Source of the DNA: an uncultured Desulfomicrobiaceae bacterium
Lineage (GTDB): Bacteria > Desulfobacterota > Desulfovibrionia > Desulfovibrionales > Desulfomicrobiaceae
Reading direction: 5' to 3'
Length of the DNA: 64,000 nt
Assembly (NCBI GenBank): GCA_937989665.1
Contig: CALKRN010000016.1
Coordinates: 31,862 to 95,861, forward strand
The translations under genes were made by a program, and so were the position numbers. The notes under the pieces were generated by a model. The model saw only the letters and a list, made by a program, of their open reading frames with translations. It ran no database searches and was not told the origin of the DNA. Below, in pieces: positions 35,502 through 43,405 of this stretch. Numbering within the stretch: position 1 is the first letter of the stretch; each line of letters starts with the position of its first letter.

Positions 35502-35870
35502 GCTCAGGAGACACTCGGACACCCGCTGGTGACGAAAGAATACAAATTGGCCAAGGCGCGCCGATAGCCGTGCAGGCGCTCGGAGACACGTGGAGCCAAG
35601 CGTTTAACTCGTGACGACCATGGGCTGCAAAGGCTCTCCTCACGTTTCCCTAAGGCGTGGTGGAGTATCGCCGGCGGCAGCAGGTGGGCGCTGTGGACGA
35701 ATTATCGGGTAATCCAGGTTGGTCAGGAGGCGTTGTCATGGGAGGCAAGGGCGGCCATCGCTTCCGTGCCAGCCGCGGCTCAGGTTGGTCCTGCAGATGT
35801 GGTCATGAATGGCGCATGGGGTCGGCGAGGAAATTGCGGGCTGAGGGTGGATGGAGAAGCCTTGGCCGGT
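35502..35870. other. convergent intergenic region between the cyclase gene and tamB
   Basis: No supportable gene is seen in these 369 bp. Open frames exist but lack ribosome sites and protein-like composition. Both flanking genes end here. No classic terminator was recognised for either; the repeat pair just upstream contains the only hairpins. Confidence 0.5.
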
Positions 35871-38800
35871 TTAGTAGTCGAGGCTCCATTGGATGCCAGC
35901 CCCCTGACGAGAGTCGGCGCCAATCTCGGTCCGTACCCCGAGATTGGGGGTGATTTGGACCTCGATGCTCGTGCGGTCGCCGCTGCCGAGGCTGCGCTCG
36001 GCGCGCACTTGGGTCCCACCAATTTCTCCATCGAGCTGGAGCGCAGGATTATCTTGTTCATCCATGCCAAGGGAGAACCCTTGGAGACCGAGGCGCTCTT
36101 CCAGGGCATCAAGGCGAGTTAGGTCTGTAAGTCCATTGGCTGTTCTGGAAGCCCCGAGGGATGCTGCCGCTTGCGCAAGACGCAGGGCCTGGAAGGGGGC
36201 GATTTGGCGCATGGAGCGGCCAAAGAGGGTGCGGGCGAGGATTTCTTCGGTGGGCAGCGGGGGGGTAGAGGCAAGGTCTAGGCGCAGGGCATCCATCGGT
36301 CCCAGGAGACGGGCAGTAGTTTGGATCCCCGGGGCAGTGGCTTGGGCCGTGAGGTCCACGAAAGAGCGGCCGGGCTCAGGAAAGGCGATCTGGCCTTGAG
36401 TGAGCACAAAGCGCCGACCAAGAAACTGCCATGTGCCGCGCTCTAGGGTGAGTTCGCCCTCTAGGGTGGGGGCCGTGGCCGGACCACGGGCAGTGATGGT
36501 GGCCTGCCAGAGGCTATCGAGCCCATGGCCAATGAGCCGTGCGGGTTCCTCGGTGTGCAGGCGCACGTCGAGACTGAGCGCTGGCAAGAGAGGACCTGGC
36601 CGTGTGGCAGGGCTGGGAATTTCCTCCACCTCCACCCGGGGGATAGCGCTGAGTTGCCGCGGGAGGCGCAGAAAAAGTCCGCTAAGGGCCAGATCCGCGC
36701 TGAGATGAGGGGAATTTTTCAGATGCAGCTGCATTGGCCCGGACGCAATGACGTGGAGGCGGTCGGTGTGGGCGAGACGAAACCGATGGAACTGGGCTGT
36801 AAGCCGTCCTTCAAGGGGGAAGCGCCACTCTCCTTCCAGCTCCACTTTTCCTCCTAAGGGGTCTTGGCCTGAGGCCACAGCGCGTAGTCCTTGCCAATGG
36901 GATACAGGCAGGAGGGTTGCCCTGCCCTCTTCCACAATCAGACCCAAGCCCACGTGGGTGTAGCGCAAGGCGGATATTTGCCCCTGGCCTGTCATTTGCG
37001 GCGCACTACTGCTCCCTTGGAGGTGCAGGTGGGCATCTATCTCGCCCTCGAGGCGCTGGCCTGCAAGCCCAGCGAGCGCAACAAGGGGATGGAGATTGCC
37101 CTGTAGGCGAAAGGAGGCAGCGATCGCTGGCCCCCAGCGTCCCTCGGTGGTGAGCCTCACTGGACCCAAGGCAAGCTGCCATGGGGCCCAGATGAGGAAG
37201 GGGGCTTCCCATCGCAGCTGGAGGGGATCCCCCTGGCGCAAAGGAAAGTTCAGAAGGGTTCCGGTAAGGCCTGTCACGGAGAGTCGGTGCTGGTCGGTGA
37301 GGCGCAGTTGGGCCGTGATTTGCCCTTGGTCCCCGGTGGCAGCGAGCGTGCCGTCAAGGGCAGCGGCTGGGCCGGCAAGTTCGAGGGAGACACGACCCAA
37401 GGGCCACGATCCAAGCCGTGGTCGATGCGCCGTGAAGTTCCATTCCTGGCGTTGCGGCGAGAGGGTGGCACGGAGGTTTGCCATGCCGCTGGACCACGTC
37501 GGGCCGGTGAGTTGCCCGTGAGCTTCGAGGCTTGCTCTCCAGCCGCGGCGATCCTGGGCGAGGGTGGCGTTCGCGTCCATGTTCCCTCCAAGCCCATGGC
37601 CGAGTAGCGGAGCAAAGGCTGCCACCTCTGGGGCCTGCAGGCGCAGGGTGGCCGAGCCGGCGCTCTTATCCCGACGCAGGCTCCCGCTTGCCGTGCACCG
37701 GGCCGCTCCTGCCTTGAGCTCGGCGCGGCGCAGCTGGAATTCCGTCGGCGTGACGCTGCCGTGGGCCTCCAGCTGGAGGGCAAGGCCTTGGGCTTGGGCC
37801 GCGGCCGTAGCGGTGGCGGTGGTGCCCTGCCAGGCGCCTGTTGCCATGACCTTCTCGAGGGGGATGCCGGCGAGGATGAGCTGCGGCAAGCGGAGTTCGG
37901 CCTGCAGCTGCTGGGCCCTCCAGTCCCCCTGGAGCTGGCCTTCGGCACCAGCAGGGGCCAGGTCCCACACCCTTGGGGCGAGGCGCAGCCTCAGGGCAGC
38001 GGCGATGGTGGTGGCATTGGCTGTAAGCTTCCCGTAGGCGGTAAGCGGTGCCTCCAAGTGGAGGGGGTCGAGGATGAGGGTGGCGCCTTCTACCCGCCAT
38101 TGGGCCTCCAGACGGGGGGCAGGCCCCAAAAGCCGGGGTAGTGGCTCTGGGAGGGGAGGTGGGGCATGGCTGGCGAGGCTGAGGCTGCCCTGAGGTCGGA
38201 GGGCGCTTCCCGCCACGACGAGATGGGTTGCCAGGGGAGCAGAAAGTCGGGAGTGGGAGAGGGTGAGGTCAAAGGCGCTCTCCCAGGCTCCATTCCAGGC
38301 AAGCGTTATCTTCCCTGGGGCATCAAGCGAGCCTTCCTGGGTCAGCAGCTGAAGGGTGCCCGCTGCGGTCAGCCCCTGGAGGTCGTGCGTGAGGGTGCCA
38401 TTCCAGCTGGCCATCTCATTGGGGGAAAGTGGGGCGGCTAGGGCAGCTATCCAGGTACCGTGGCCGCTTTGGTTCACATGGCCAGAGGCCGTGAGCATGG
38501 CCAAGCGGTGGAGAAGCTGGAGCTGCGGCACGGCAAGCCCAGCTTCCTTCCACTGCAAGAGGGCGTCTATCTGGGTGGGCTCTTGGGCTGCAGCAGGCAC
38601 AAGCGGTCCTCCCTGAAATGTCCCGGTGAGGTGGAGTTGGCTCCCAGTGCCTTGCATAAGCGCCTTTCCTTGGAGGAGGTCCGCGAGCTCGATCTCCACC
38701 GCACCAAACCAGCGCTCCCAGGGTCCTTCACCGGAAAGGGTCATGCTCACCGGCAGGCTGCCCAGGCCCAAGGCGTGGTGGAGCCAGCCGCTTCCGGGCG

Positions 38801-39386
38801 TGGTGAGCTGCACTGTTAGGCGAAGCTGGTGGCTATCGCCGGCAGCAGAGGCGTTGATGCCCATGCCAGAGGGCAGCTCTTGCATCGTGCAGGCGACGTC
38901 CCATGCAGTGGCGGTAAGATGGAACTGACCTTGAAGATGGGCACGCAATTGGGTGTGGGCAATTGCCGGGGCAAAGGTGATTTCGTCGATTTGGATGGCC
39001 TGGAGGTGGAACCCAAGGGGAAGGGAAGGAGAAGGTTCGTTCTCGTTTCCGTGTGGCTGGGGGAGACGGTGGACGGCAACATGGCTTGCGATGGCGCGGG
39101 GAGAGACGATGGTACCGGAGAAAAGTGCCTGCCACTGCCATCGTATCTCAATATCTTGGGCACTGAGCCAGGGCCCTTGGGCATCAGCCAAGGCGAGATG
39201 GGCGATGCGGATTGTCCCCGGCAACCCGGGACCGAGGCCATGGATCTCCACGGTCAAGCCTGGGGAGCTCGCCAGCCAGCCGAGCCCCTGGGCAAGGAGG
39301 TGGCGGCCTGGAGCGGTCAGCAGGAGGGCCGCTCCCCCGGCGAGGAGGGCGGCGAGAAGAACAAAGAGGGCCAGGGTACGACGCAT
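35871..39386 (-). CDS. tamB: translocation/assembly module protein TamB
   Basis: Very long protein (1171 residues) anchored by one N-terminal span (LALFVLLAALLAGGAALLL). The rest is a repetitive beta-strand structure reaching through the periplasm. The C-terminal DUF490/TamB domain is recognisable: GTWQFLGRRFVLTQGQI, the terminal IDYQ-like region replaced here by GAGIQWSLDY, and GLQGFSLGMDEQDNPALQL. TamB-like proteins act with TamA in outer-membrane protein assembly or lipid transfer. The start at 39386 overlaps the tamA stop by one base (TAATG). A longer frame (to 39521) has no ribosome site and runs into tamA. Confidence 0.92.
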   Translation of the reverse strand: MRRTLALFVLLAALLAGGAALLLTAPGRHLLAQGLGWLASSPGLTVEIHGLGPGLPGTIRIAHLALADAQGPWLSAQDIEIRWQWQALFSGTIVSPRAIASHVAVHRLPQPHGNENEPSPSLPLGFHLQAIQIDEITFAPAIAHTQLRAHLQGQFHLTATAWDVACTMQELPSGMGINASAAGDSHQLRLTVQLTTPGSGWLHHALGLGSLPVSMTLSGEGPWERWFGAVEIELADLLQGKALMQGTGSQLHLTGTFQGGPLVPAAAQEPTQIDALLQWKEAGLAVPQLQLLHRLAMLTASGHVNQSGHGTWIAALAAPLSPNEMASWNGTLTHDLQGLTAAGTLQLLTQEGSLDAPGKITLAWNGAWESAFDLTLSHSRLSAPLATHLVVAGSALRPQGSLSLASHAPPPLPEPLPRLLGPAPRLEAQWRVEGATLILDPLHLEAPLTAYGKLTANATTIAAALRLRLAPRVWDLAPAGAEGQLQGDWRAQQLQAELRLPQLILAGIPLEKVMATGAWQGTTATATAAAQAQGLALQLEAHGSVTPTEFQLRRAELKAGAARCTASGSLRRDKSAGSATLRLQAPEVAAFAPLLGHGLGGNMDANATLAQDRRGWRASLEAHGQLTGPTWSSGMANLRATLSPQRQEWNFTAHRPRLGSWPLGRVSLELAGPAAALDGTLAATGDQGQITAQLRLTDQHRLSVTGLTGTLLNFPLRQGDPLQLRWEAPFLIWAPWQLALGPVRLTTEGRWGPAIAASFRLQGNLHPLVALAGLAGQRLEGEIDAHLHLQGSSSAPQMTGQGQISALRYTHVGLGLIVEEGRATLLPVSHWQGLRAVASGQDPLGGKVELEGEWRFPLEGRLTAQFHRFRLAHTDRLHVIASGPMQLHLKNSPHLSADLALSGLFLRLPRQLSAIPRVEVEEIPSPATRPGPLLPALSLDVRLHTEEPARLIGHGLDSLWQATITARGPATAPTLEGELTLERGTWQFLGRRFVLTQGQIAFPEPGRSFVDLTAQATAPGIQTTARLLGPMDALRLDLASTPPLPTEEILARTLFGRSMRQIAPFQALRLAQAAASLGASRTANGLTDLTRLDALEERLGLQGFSLGMDEQDNPALQLDGEIGGTQVRAERSLGSGDRTSIEVQITPNLGVRTEIGADSRQGAGIQWSLDY

Positions 39387-41113
39387 TAGAAGGGCTGTCC
39401 AAAGCTGAGGTAGAGTTGGAAGGGGGCATCGGTCTCGCGTTTGCCCAGGGTCGGCACGGCCAAATCTAGACGCAAGGGCCCGATGGGTGTTGCGTAGCGC
39501 AGACCAAGGCCAGCCCCCCAAAAGAGGTCCCCGAGGCTTTCAGGGATTTGGCGCGCAAAGGCGCCGCCGCCATCCACAAAGGCGGCTATCCCCCAGGTAT
39601 CGTTTATCCACCAACGCAGCTCCACGGCCCCGTCCACTGCGGCAAGGCCGCCTTCTGGGTCGTCATCGGCATCGAGGGGACCGGCACTTTGGAAGGCATA
39701 CCCCCGAATGGACTGGGGACCACCGGCGTAGAGGCGGATATCCTGAGGAATACGGTCGCGGCTTGTGCCGGTGATAGCCGCGCTGCGGCCACGGAGGGCG
39801 AGGATGAGGCGCGGGGTGAGGGGCAAATAGGCCCAAGCAGCCGCGGAGGTGAGGAGAAACGAGCGGCTGGGGTCCTCGAGGGAGGTAAAAGGCTCGGCGG
39901 CGAGGGCAAGGCGTAGCCCTTGGCGCGGGTCGAGAGGGGAATCTACCGTGGAGAGGGTCAGTTGGAGCGGGGTGGAGAAGAGGTGGTGGGTTTGGTCCCA
40001 TGTCCCGGTGACACGGGCGAGGCGGTAAGCGAGGCCTCCTTCCACGGCCACGCGGTCGTCACCTTCGATGCGAGCGCGGGCCCCGAGGAGGAGGGCACGG
40101 GTGGCATAGCCCCGGGTGGTTTCATCGAGGACTTGGCCGGAGAGGATGAGGCGGCGGTCGCGCCCGAAGACGTCAGGGAGGGTCAGTTCGGCCCCGAGGT
40201 GCGATCGGGGCTCTGACAGGGTGAGCGCTGTGGCGAGACGCTCGCCCGCCCCGAAGATGGAGCGGTGTTCCCAACCAGTCTCAAGGCCCGGACCTGCCTC
40301 GGTATAGTACCAGAGCCCGGCGCGGACCGTGCGCAGCGGGGCGATGTCGCCGTGAATGCGCATGGGCAGCCCCGGTCCGGGGGCGTCGTGCGCCTCCTCG
40401 ATACGCAGGGAGGAAAAGAGTCCGGTCCGCAAGAGCTGGACTTTGGTGGCATCGACGAGGCGGGCGTCGTAGGCTTGGCCAGGCTGCCAGTGCAGGCGGC
40501 GGGAGACATAGTCCGGGTGGAGGCCCGGAGAGAGGGCGATATACGTGTCGCCGAAGGAGCGCCACGGCCCAGTAACGATATGCCAGAGGACCTGGACCGT
40601 GCGGCTGCCATGGTCTGCGATGACGCGGCGCTCGGCTCGAGGCTGCGGATAGCCGTTATGGCGTAGGAACTGGAGAAGGGCGGCCTCCGTCTCCAGGACC
40701 GCACCAGCCCAATACGGTTGGGGTGGGGCCACGGCGTGGGTGATCGCAGAGAGCTGGTCCAGGAGGGGAGAGCCGACTCCTTCGGCTTCAAGGTGCGGTG
40801 GCGCAAAGGAGAACCGCTCCCCGGGTTCCACGGTGAAGGAGATGGCCGTGGTCGTCGTGCTGGTAGTGACGTTGGCTTGGAAGTAACCAAAGCTGCGCAG
40901 GATCTCCTGGAGGGAAGCGGTGTCGTCGGCGATGCGGCGCTCGATGACGAGGGCTGTGGCATTCTGGGAAAGGGCTGGGTCGAGGAGGGTGCTCTCCGTC
41001 CGAAAGGCGGTTTCCACCTCGGCCGGGACGCCATGGAGCTCGAGGGAACGTGACCACGCCCCAGAAGGACAAAGGGCGAAGAGGACAAGGCATAGCAAGA
41101 CTGGGTGGCGCAT
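39386..41113 (-). CDS. tamA: outer-membrane assembly factor TamA (BamA/Omp85 family)
   Basis: Omp85-family beta-barrel of 575 residues. A signal peptide (HPVLLCLVLFALCPSGAWS) is followed by about three POTRA-like domains (to about residue 250) and the 16-strand surface-antigen domain, ending in the typical C-terminal aromatic strand (YLSFGQPF). The conserved RGYAFQSAGPLD loop matches the family (V/I)RGY motif. ATG 41113 is preceded by GGGGAGAGG. The open frame continues through the upstream tRNA-Pro gene but is not coding there. It acts with TamB, encoded immediately downstream with one-base overlap. Confidence 0.92.
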   Translation of the reverse strand: MRHPVLLCLVLFALCPSGAWSRSLELHGVPAEVETAFRTESTLLDPALSQNATALVIERRIADDTASLQEILRSFGYFQANVTTSTTTTAISFTVEPGERFSFAPPHLEAEGVGSPLLDQLSAITHAVAPPQPYWAGAVLETEAALLQFLRHNGYPQPRAERRVIADHGSRTVQVLWHIVTGPWRSFGDTYIALSPGLHPDYVSRRLHWQPGQAYDARLVDATKVQLLRTGLFSSLRIEEAHDAPGPGLPMRIHGDIAPLRTVRAGLWYYTEAGPGLETGWEHRSIFGAGERLATALTLSEPRSHLGAELTLPDVFGRDRRLILSGQVLDETTRGYATRALLLGARARIEGDDRVAVEGGLAYRLARVTGTWDQTHHLFSTPLQLTLSTVDSPLDPRQGLRLALAAEPFTSLEDPSRSFLLTSAAAWAYLPLTPRLILALRGRSAAITGTSRDRIPQDIRLYAGGPQSIRGYAFQSAGPLDADDDPEGGLAAVDGAVELRWWINDTWGIAAFVDGGGAFARQIPESLGDLFWGAGLGLRYATPIGPLRLDLAVPTLGKRETDAPFQLYLSFGQPF

Positions 41114-41189
41114 TGCCTCTCCCCTAGTGGGGGCACGGCGAGCTGACAAGGGATCGGCCAGAAAATCAGGACGGAAGAGGGGGGTCATG

Positions 41190-41263
41190 GTTCGCAGAGA
41201 CAACTTCCCCAAGGACGGGGATGTCCATGACGGACGCTCCGCAAGAAAGGGAGCGCCTTTTTT
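41190..41263 (+). ncRNA. possible small RNA end: plus-strand hairpins with T-tract
   Basis: On the plus strand, opposite the tamA leader, three consecutive stem-loops are readable: TTCCCC/GGGGA (about 41201-41215), GTCC/GGAC (about 41223-41234) and CGCTCC/GGAGCG (41235-41240, 41250-41255). The last is followed by CCTTTTTT. The last element is a good terminator, but no plus-strand gene precedes it. A weak -35-like CTGACA lies near 41149. It may be the end of a short transcript or chance. Confidence 0.25.
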
Positions 41264-41292
41264 GCGGCCTCCAGCCATCCCTTTTTCCGCAA

Positions 41293-41320
41293 ACAGGCCT
41301 GGAGCGAACTCCAGGCCTGT
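41293..41320 (-). terminator. hairpin after tRNA-Pro
   Basis: Perfect 12-bp palindromic stem ACAGGCCTGGAG / CTCCAGGCCTGT with a 4-base loop lies 8 bp downstream of the tRNA 3' end. In the minus direction it is followed only by TTTGCGG, so termination may be incomplete, or the hairpin may serve processing. Confidence 0.7.
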
Positions 41321-41328
41321 GGGTGCCG

Positions 41329-41405
41329 TGGTCGGGGCGACTGGACTCGAACCAGCGGCCCTCGGTTCCCAAAACCGATGCGCTACCAAACTGCGCTACG
41401 CCCCG
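41329..41405 (-). tRNA. tRNA-Pro (anticodon TGG)
   Basis: Cloverleaf of 77 nt read on the minus strand. The acceptor stem is CGGGGCG / CGCCCCG and the D-arm is GCGC---GCGC. The anticodon stem TCGGT/ACCGA has loop TTTGGGA (anticodon TGG). The T-arm GCTGG TTCGAGT CCAGT is followed by discriminator A and encoded CCA. A consensus-like promoter lies directly upstream. Confidence 0.96.
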
Positions 41406-41416
41406 TGCGAGGCCGC

Positions 41417-41446
41417 GCCATAGCCCTCGCTGCCTTGCGGTGTCAA
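41417..41446 (-). promoter_or_regulatory. sigma-70 promoter of tRNA-Pro
   Basis: On the minus strand, -35 TTGACA (41441-41446) and -10 TATGGC (41417-41422) are separated by 18 bp, and the -10 ends 11 bp before the tRNA. The -35 box includes the stop codon of the phosphatase gene (41443-41445). Confidence 0.75.
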
Positions 41447-42663
41447 TGTGCGAGACGCTCAAGAGCAAGAAGGCTGACGTCATCGGCCAGGGGGGCGTGG
41501 GCCGTGAACGTCCCCAGTTCCTGGAGGAGGGTTTGGACCATCTCTTGGGCCGAGGCCTGGGCCAGGGCTGGCAGGAGCTCGGGCCAGCGCAGATCGCCGA
41601 ACATGCGCCGCTGCGGGTCCATGGCCTCGAGGAGGCCGTCGCTCACAAGCAGGAGGCGATCTCCTGGCAAGAAAGAGAAGGTTTCCTGACCAAAGGGGAC
41701 CCCCTCAAGGCCGATGATAGTGCCACAGGTCTCTATTTCGAGGATATTTCCCTGCAAGAAGATCACAGGGCGGCAATGGCCAGCATTGCTTAGGGTAAGG
41801 GTGCCGGCAGCTCGGTCCACGACGCCATAGACTATCGTGAGATGGCGTTCAAAGCGCTCGAAGGGAAATTCGCGGTTGAGGAGCTGGAGGACCTCTTCGG
41901 GTGGGCGGATACGCGGTGATTGGCTGCTGTGGTCCACGAGGATGCCGGTATGGGGATGGAGAGTTTGGTGGGCAAGCAAGGAAATCATGGCCGAGGCCGG
42001 ACCATGGCCAGCCACATCAAGGAGATAAAAGCCCAGATGGTCGTCGCCCAGGGCCATGACGTTGAGGAGATCGCCACCAAGCCCCTGGCAGGGCTGACAA
42101 TGCCAGGCCACGGCGAGATGATGGGAGTGGGGAATGGTCTTGGGCAAAAGGGCCTGCTGGATAGCGCCTGCTGCCCGCAGGCTGGCAGTGATTTCAGCCT
42201 GTTGCCGTTGGAGTTCGCGGTTGGCGCAGGTCAGTTCGGTGACGTCATAGAGGATAAGGGCCACCAGCGAGCGGCCTTCAAAGGAAATAAGGCGGGTACT
42301 GAACTCAAGATGGCGTTTTTGCGGCTGACCATGGACCCAAAAGGTGTGGGAGAGGGGGATGCGATCCGCGGGCACGCCGTGCTGGAGGGCTGTTTGCGCT
42401 GCTTGGCGCAGCTGGCAGCGGTGGCATTGGCTCGTTTCCCCGCAGAGGGCTTCTTCACTGACCGCAAAGGCACACCCCAGGGCATTGCCACAACGCTGAC
42501 CTATTGCCTGCTGTCGGGACTGGCCAAAGAGGGCAGTGTAGGCGTCGTTGAGCTCCAGGATGTGGAGGTCCGCATCCGTCAGCAGGACGACAGCGGGCAT
42601 TTGTTCCAGGAGGAGGTTAAGAAAGGCGTTGGATTCACGCAGGTCTCGCAGGTGGACAGGCAT
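41443..42663 (-). CDS. PAS domain PP2C-family (RsbU/SpoIIE-type) serine phosphatase
   Basis: Protein of 406 residues. An N-terminal PAS domain (about 15-150: MPAVVLLTDADLHILELND) carries a cysteine cluster (CGNALGC, then CGETSQCHRC) that could bind metal or a cluster. A coiled-coil linker follows (about 150-175). The PP2C/SpoIIE domain has LLPKTIP, GGDLLNVMAL and FYLLDVAGHGPASAM as its N-terminal metal sites, NAGHCRPVI and GDRLLLVSDGLLEAMDP as central motifs, and LADDVSLLALE near the end. Such phosphatases act on anti-anti-sigma or STAS partners. ATG 42663 is preferred over GTG 42669 because GAGGAG is correctly spaced. No partner gene is adjacent. Confidence 0.87.
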   Translation of the reverse strand: MPVHLRDLRESNAFLNLLLEQMPAVVLLTDADLHILELNDAYTALFGQSRQQAIGQRCGNALGCAFAVSEEALCGETSQCHRCQLRQAAQTALQHGVPADRIPLSHTFWVHGQPQKRHLEFSTRLISFEGRSLVALILYDVTELTCANRELQRQQAEITASLRAAGAIQQALLPKTIPHSHHLAVAWHCQPCQGLGGDLLNVMALGDDHLGFYLLDVAGHGPASAMISLLAHQTLHPHTGILVDHSSQSPRIRPPEEVLQLLNREFPFERFERHLTIVYGVVDRAAGTLTLSNAGHCRPVIFLQGNILEIETCGTIIGLEGVPFGQETFSFLPGDRLLLVSDGLLEAMDPQRRMFGDLRWPELLPALAQASAQEMVQTLLQELGTFTAHAPLADDVSLLALERLAH

Positions 42664-42873
42664 AAGCACTCCTCGCTTGTCTCTTGTCTTTGGAACTCAT
42701 GCCATTGTCCTTGGCAGCGGACAAGGGGCGGTCGTGGTGCGCCAAGGCATTGGGTCTGGAGGCATGCATCCCCCTTGAACAACATCAGCCGTCATGGGTG
42801 CATAGGTAGATGAGAACGTGAACGCTTGGGTGCGGCTTGTTGGGAAGGGATGTGCCTTTGAAGCGAGAGAAAG
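42664..42873 (-). other. leader/intergenic region of the PAS-PP2C gene
   Basis: No gene is seen. The region should contain the promoter of the phosphatase gene on the minus strand, but I found no clear -35/-10 pair. Confidence 0.4.
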
Positions 42874-42874
42874 C

Positions 42875-42897
42875 AAAAATCCCCCGCTTGGCGGGGG
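42875..42897 (-). terminator. terminator of the ycaO-moaE transcript
   Basis: On the minus strand, stem CCCCCGC / GCGGGGG (42881-42887, 42891-42897) with a 3-base loop is followed by ATTTTT (42875-42880). It lies about 120 bp downstream of the moaE stop; the stretch 42898-43017 between them shows no gene. Confidence 0.82.
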
Positions 42898-43017
42898 CTG
42901 AGCCGCACGATGAGAAAGGAGGGGCTTTCAGTGAGGGACAATCGGGCTGCGGACCGACTGAAAATGCGCAGTGAGGGGAATAAGCCCTCTTGTACCTGGC
43001 CTAAGGGGAGGGGATGG

Positions 43018-43392
43018 TCAGGATTCGAGTTCGGCCAGGATCTCCCGCTTCGTCACGGCCTCGGCCTTGATGCGGTCGAGCAGTTCCGCGAGGGCGGGTT
43101 TGACGTTTTCCCGCAGGTCACCAGCAACGATGAGAAAGAGGACGTCATCACCTTGCTGGAGTATGCCTTCTCGGGCCTCGACCAGGACGCGGAAGATCCC
43201 CGGGCGGGACTCGATTTCCTGGCGGATGGCCTCGATCTTCGCATAATCGGGCCGCACTTCCACGGCAGTGACCGTGGCCCCGTCTTTACGGGACCAGGCG
43301 CGGACGACGCCGTTGTGGACCAAGATCATGCCCACATGTTCGGCAAATCCAGGCTCCTTCTTGAGCTGGGCAATGGTCTGGGAAATGTCCAT
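43018..43392 (-). CDS. moaE: MoaE-like molybdopterin synthase large subunit
   Basis: Protein of 124 residues resembling the MoaE family: MILVHNGVVRAWSR replaces the typical G-VRxxxxG-V core, and FRVLVEAREG / DDVLFLIVAGD follow. In molybdopterin synthase MoaE binds precursor Z, and MoaD supplies the sulfur. Several Desulfovibrio genomes carry short MoaE-like proteins of this type. The characteristic late lysine motif (PIWKKE in E. coli) is not evident, so true synthase activity is uncertain. It lies 13 bp after the ycaO gene and is followed by a terminator. No moaD is adjacent. Confidence 0.65.
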   Translation of the reverse strand: MDISQTIAQLKKEPGFAEHVGMILVHNGVVRAWSRKDGATVTAVEVRPDYAKIEAIRQEIESRPGIFRVLVEAREGILQQGDDVLFLIVAGDLRENVKPALAELLDRIKAEAVTKREILAELES

Positions 43393-43405
43393 GGCTCCTC
43401 CAGAG

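Noticed and set aside
35399..35614. Short plus-strand frame covering the 38-bp repeats
   Set aside because: No ribosome site; the repeated MSWIAS peptide is a consequence of the DNA repeat, whose period is a multiple of three.
41114..41389. N-terminal extension of tamA through tRNA-Pro
   Set aside because: The extension translates the tRNA gene; ATG 41113 gives a signal peptide with a ribosome site.
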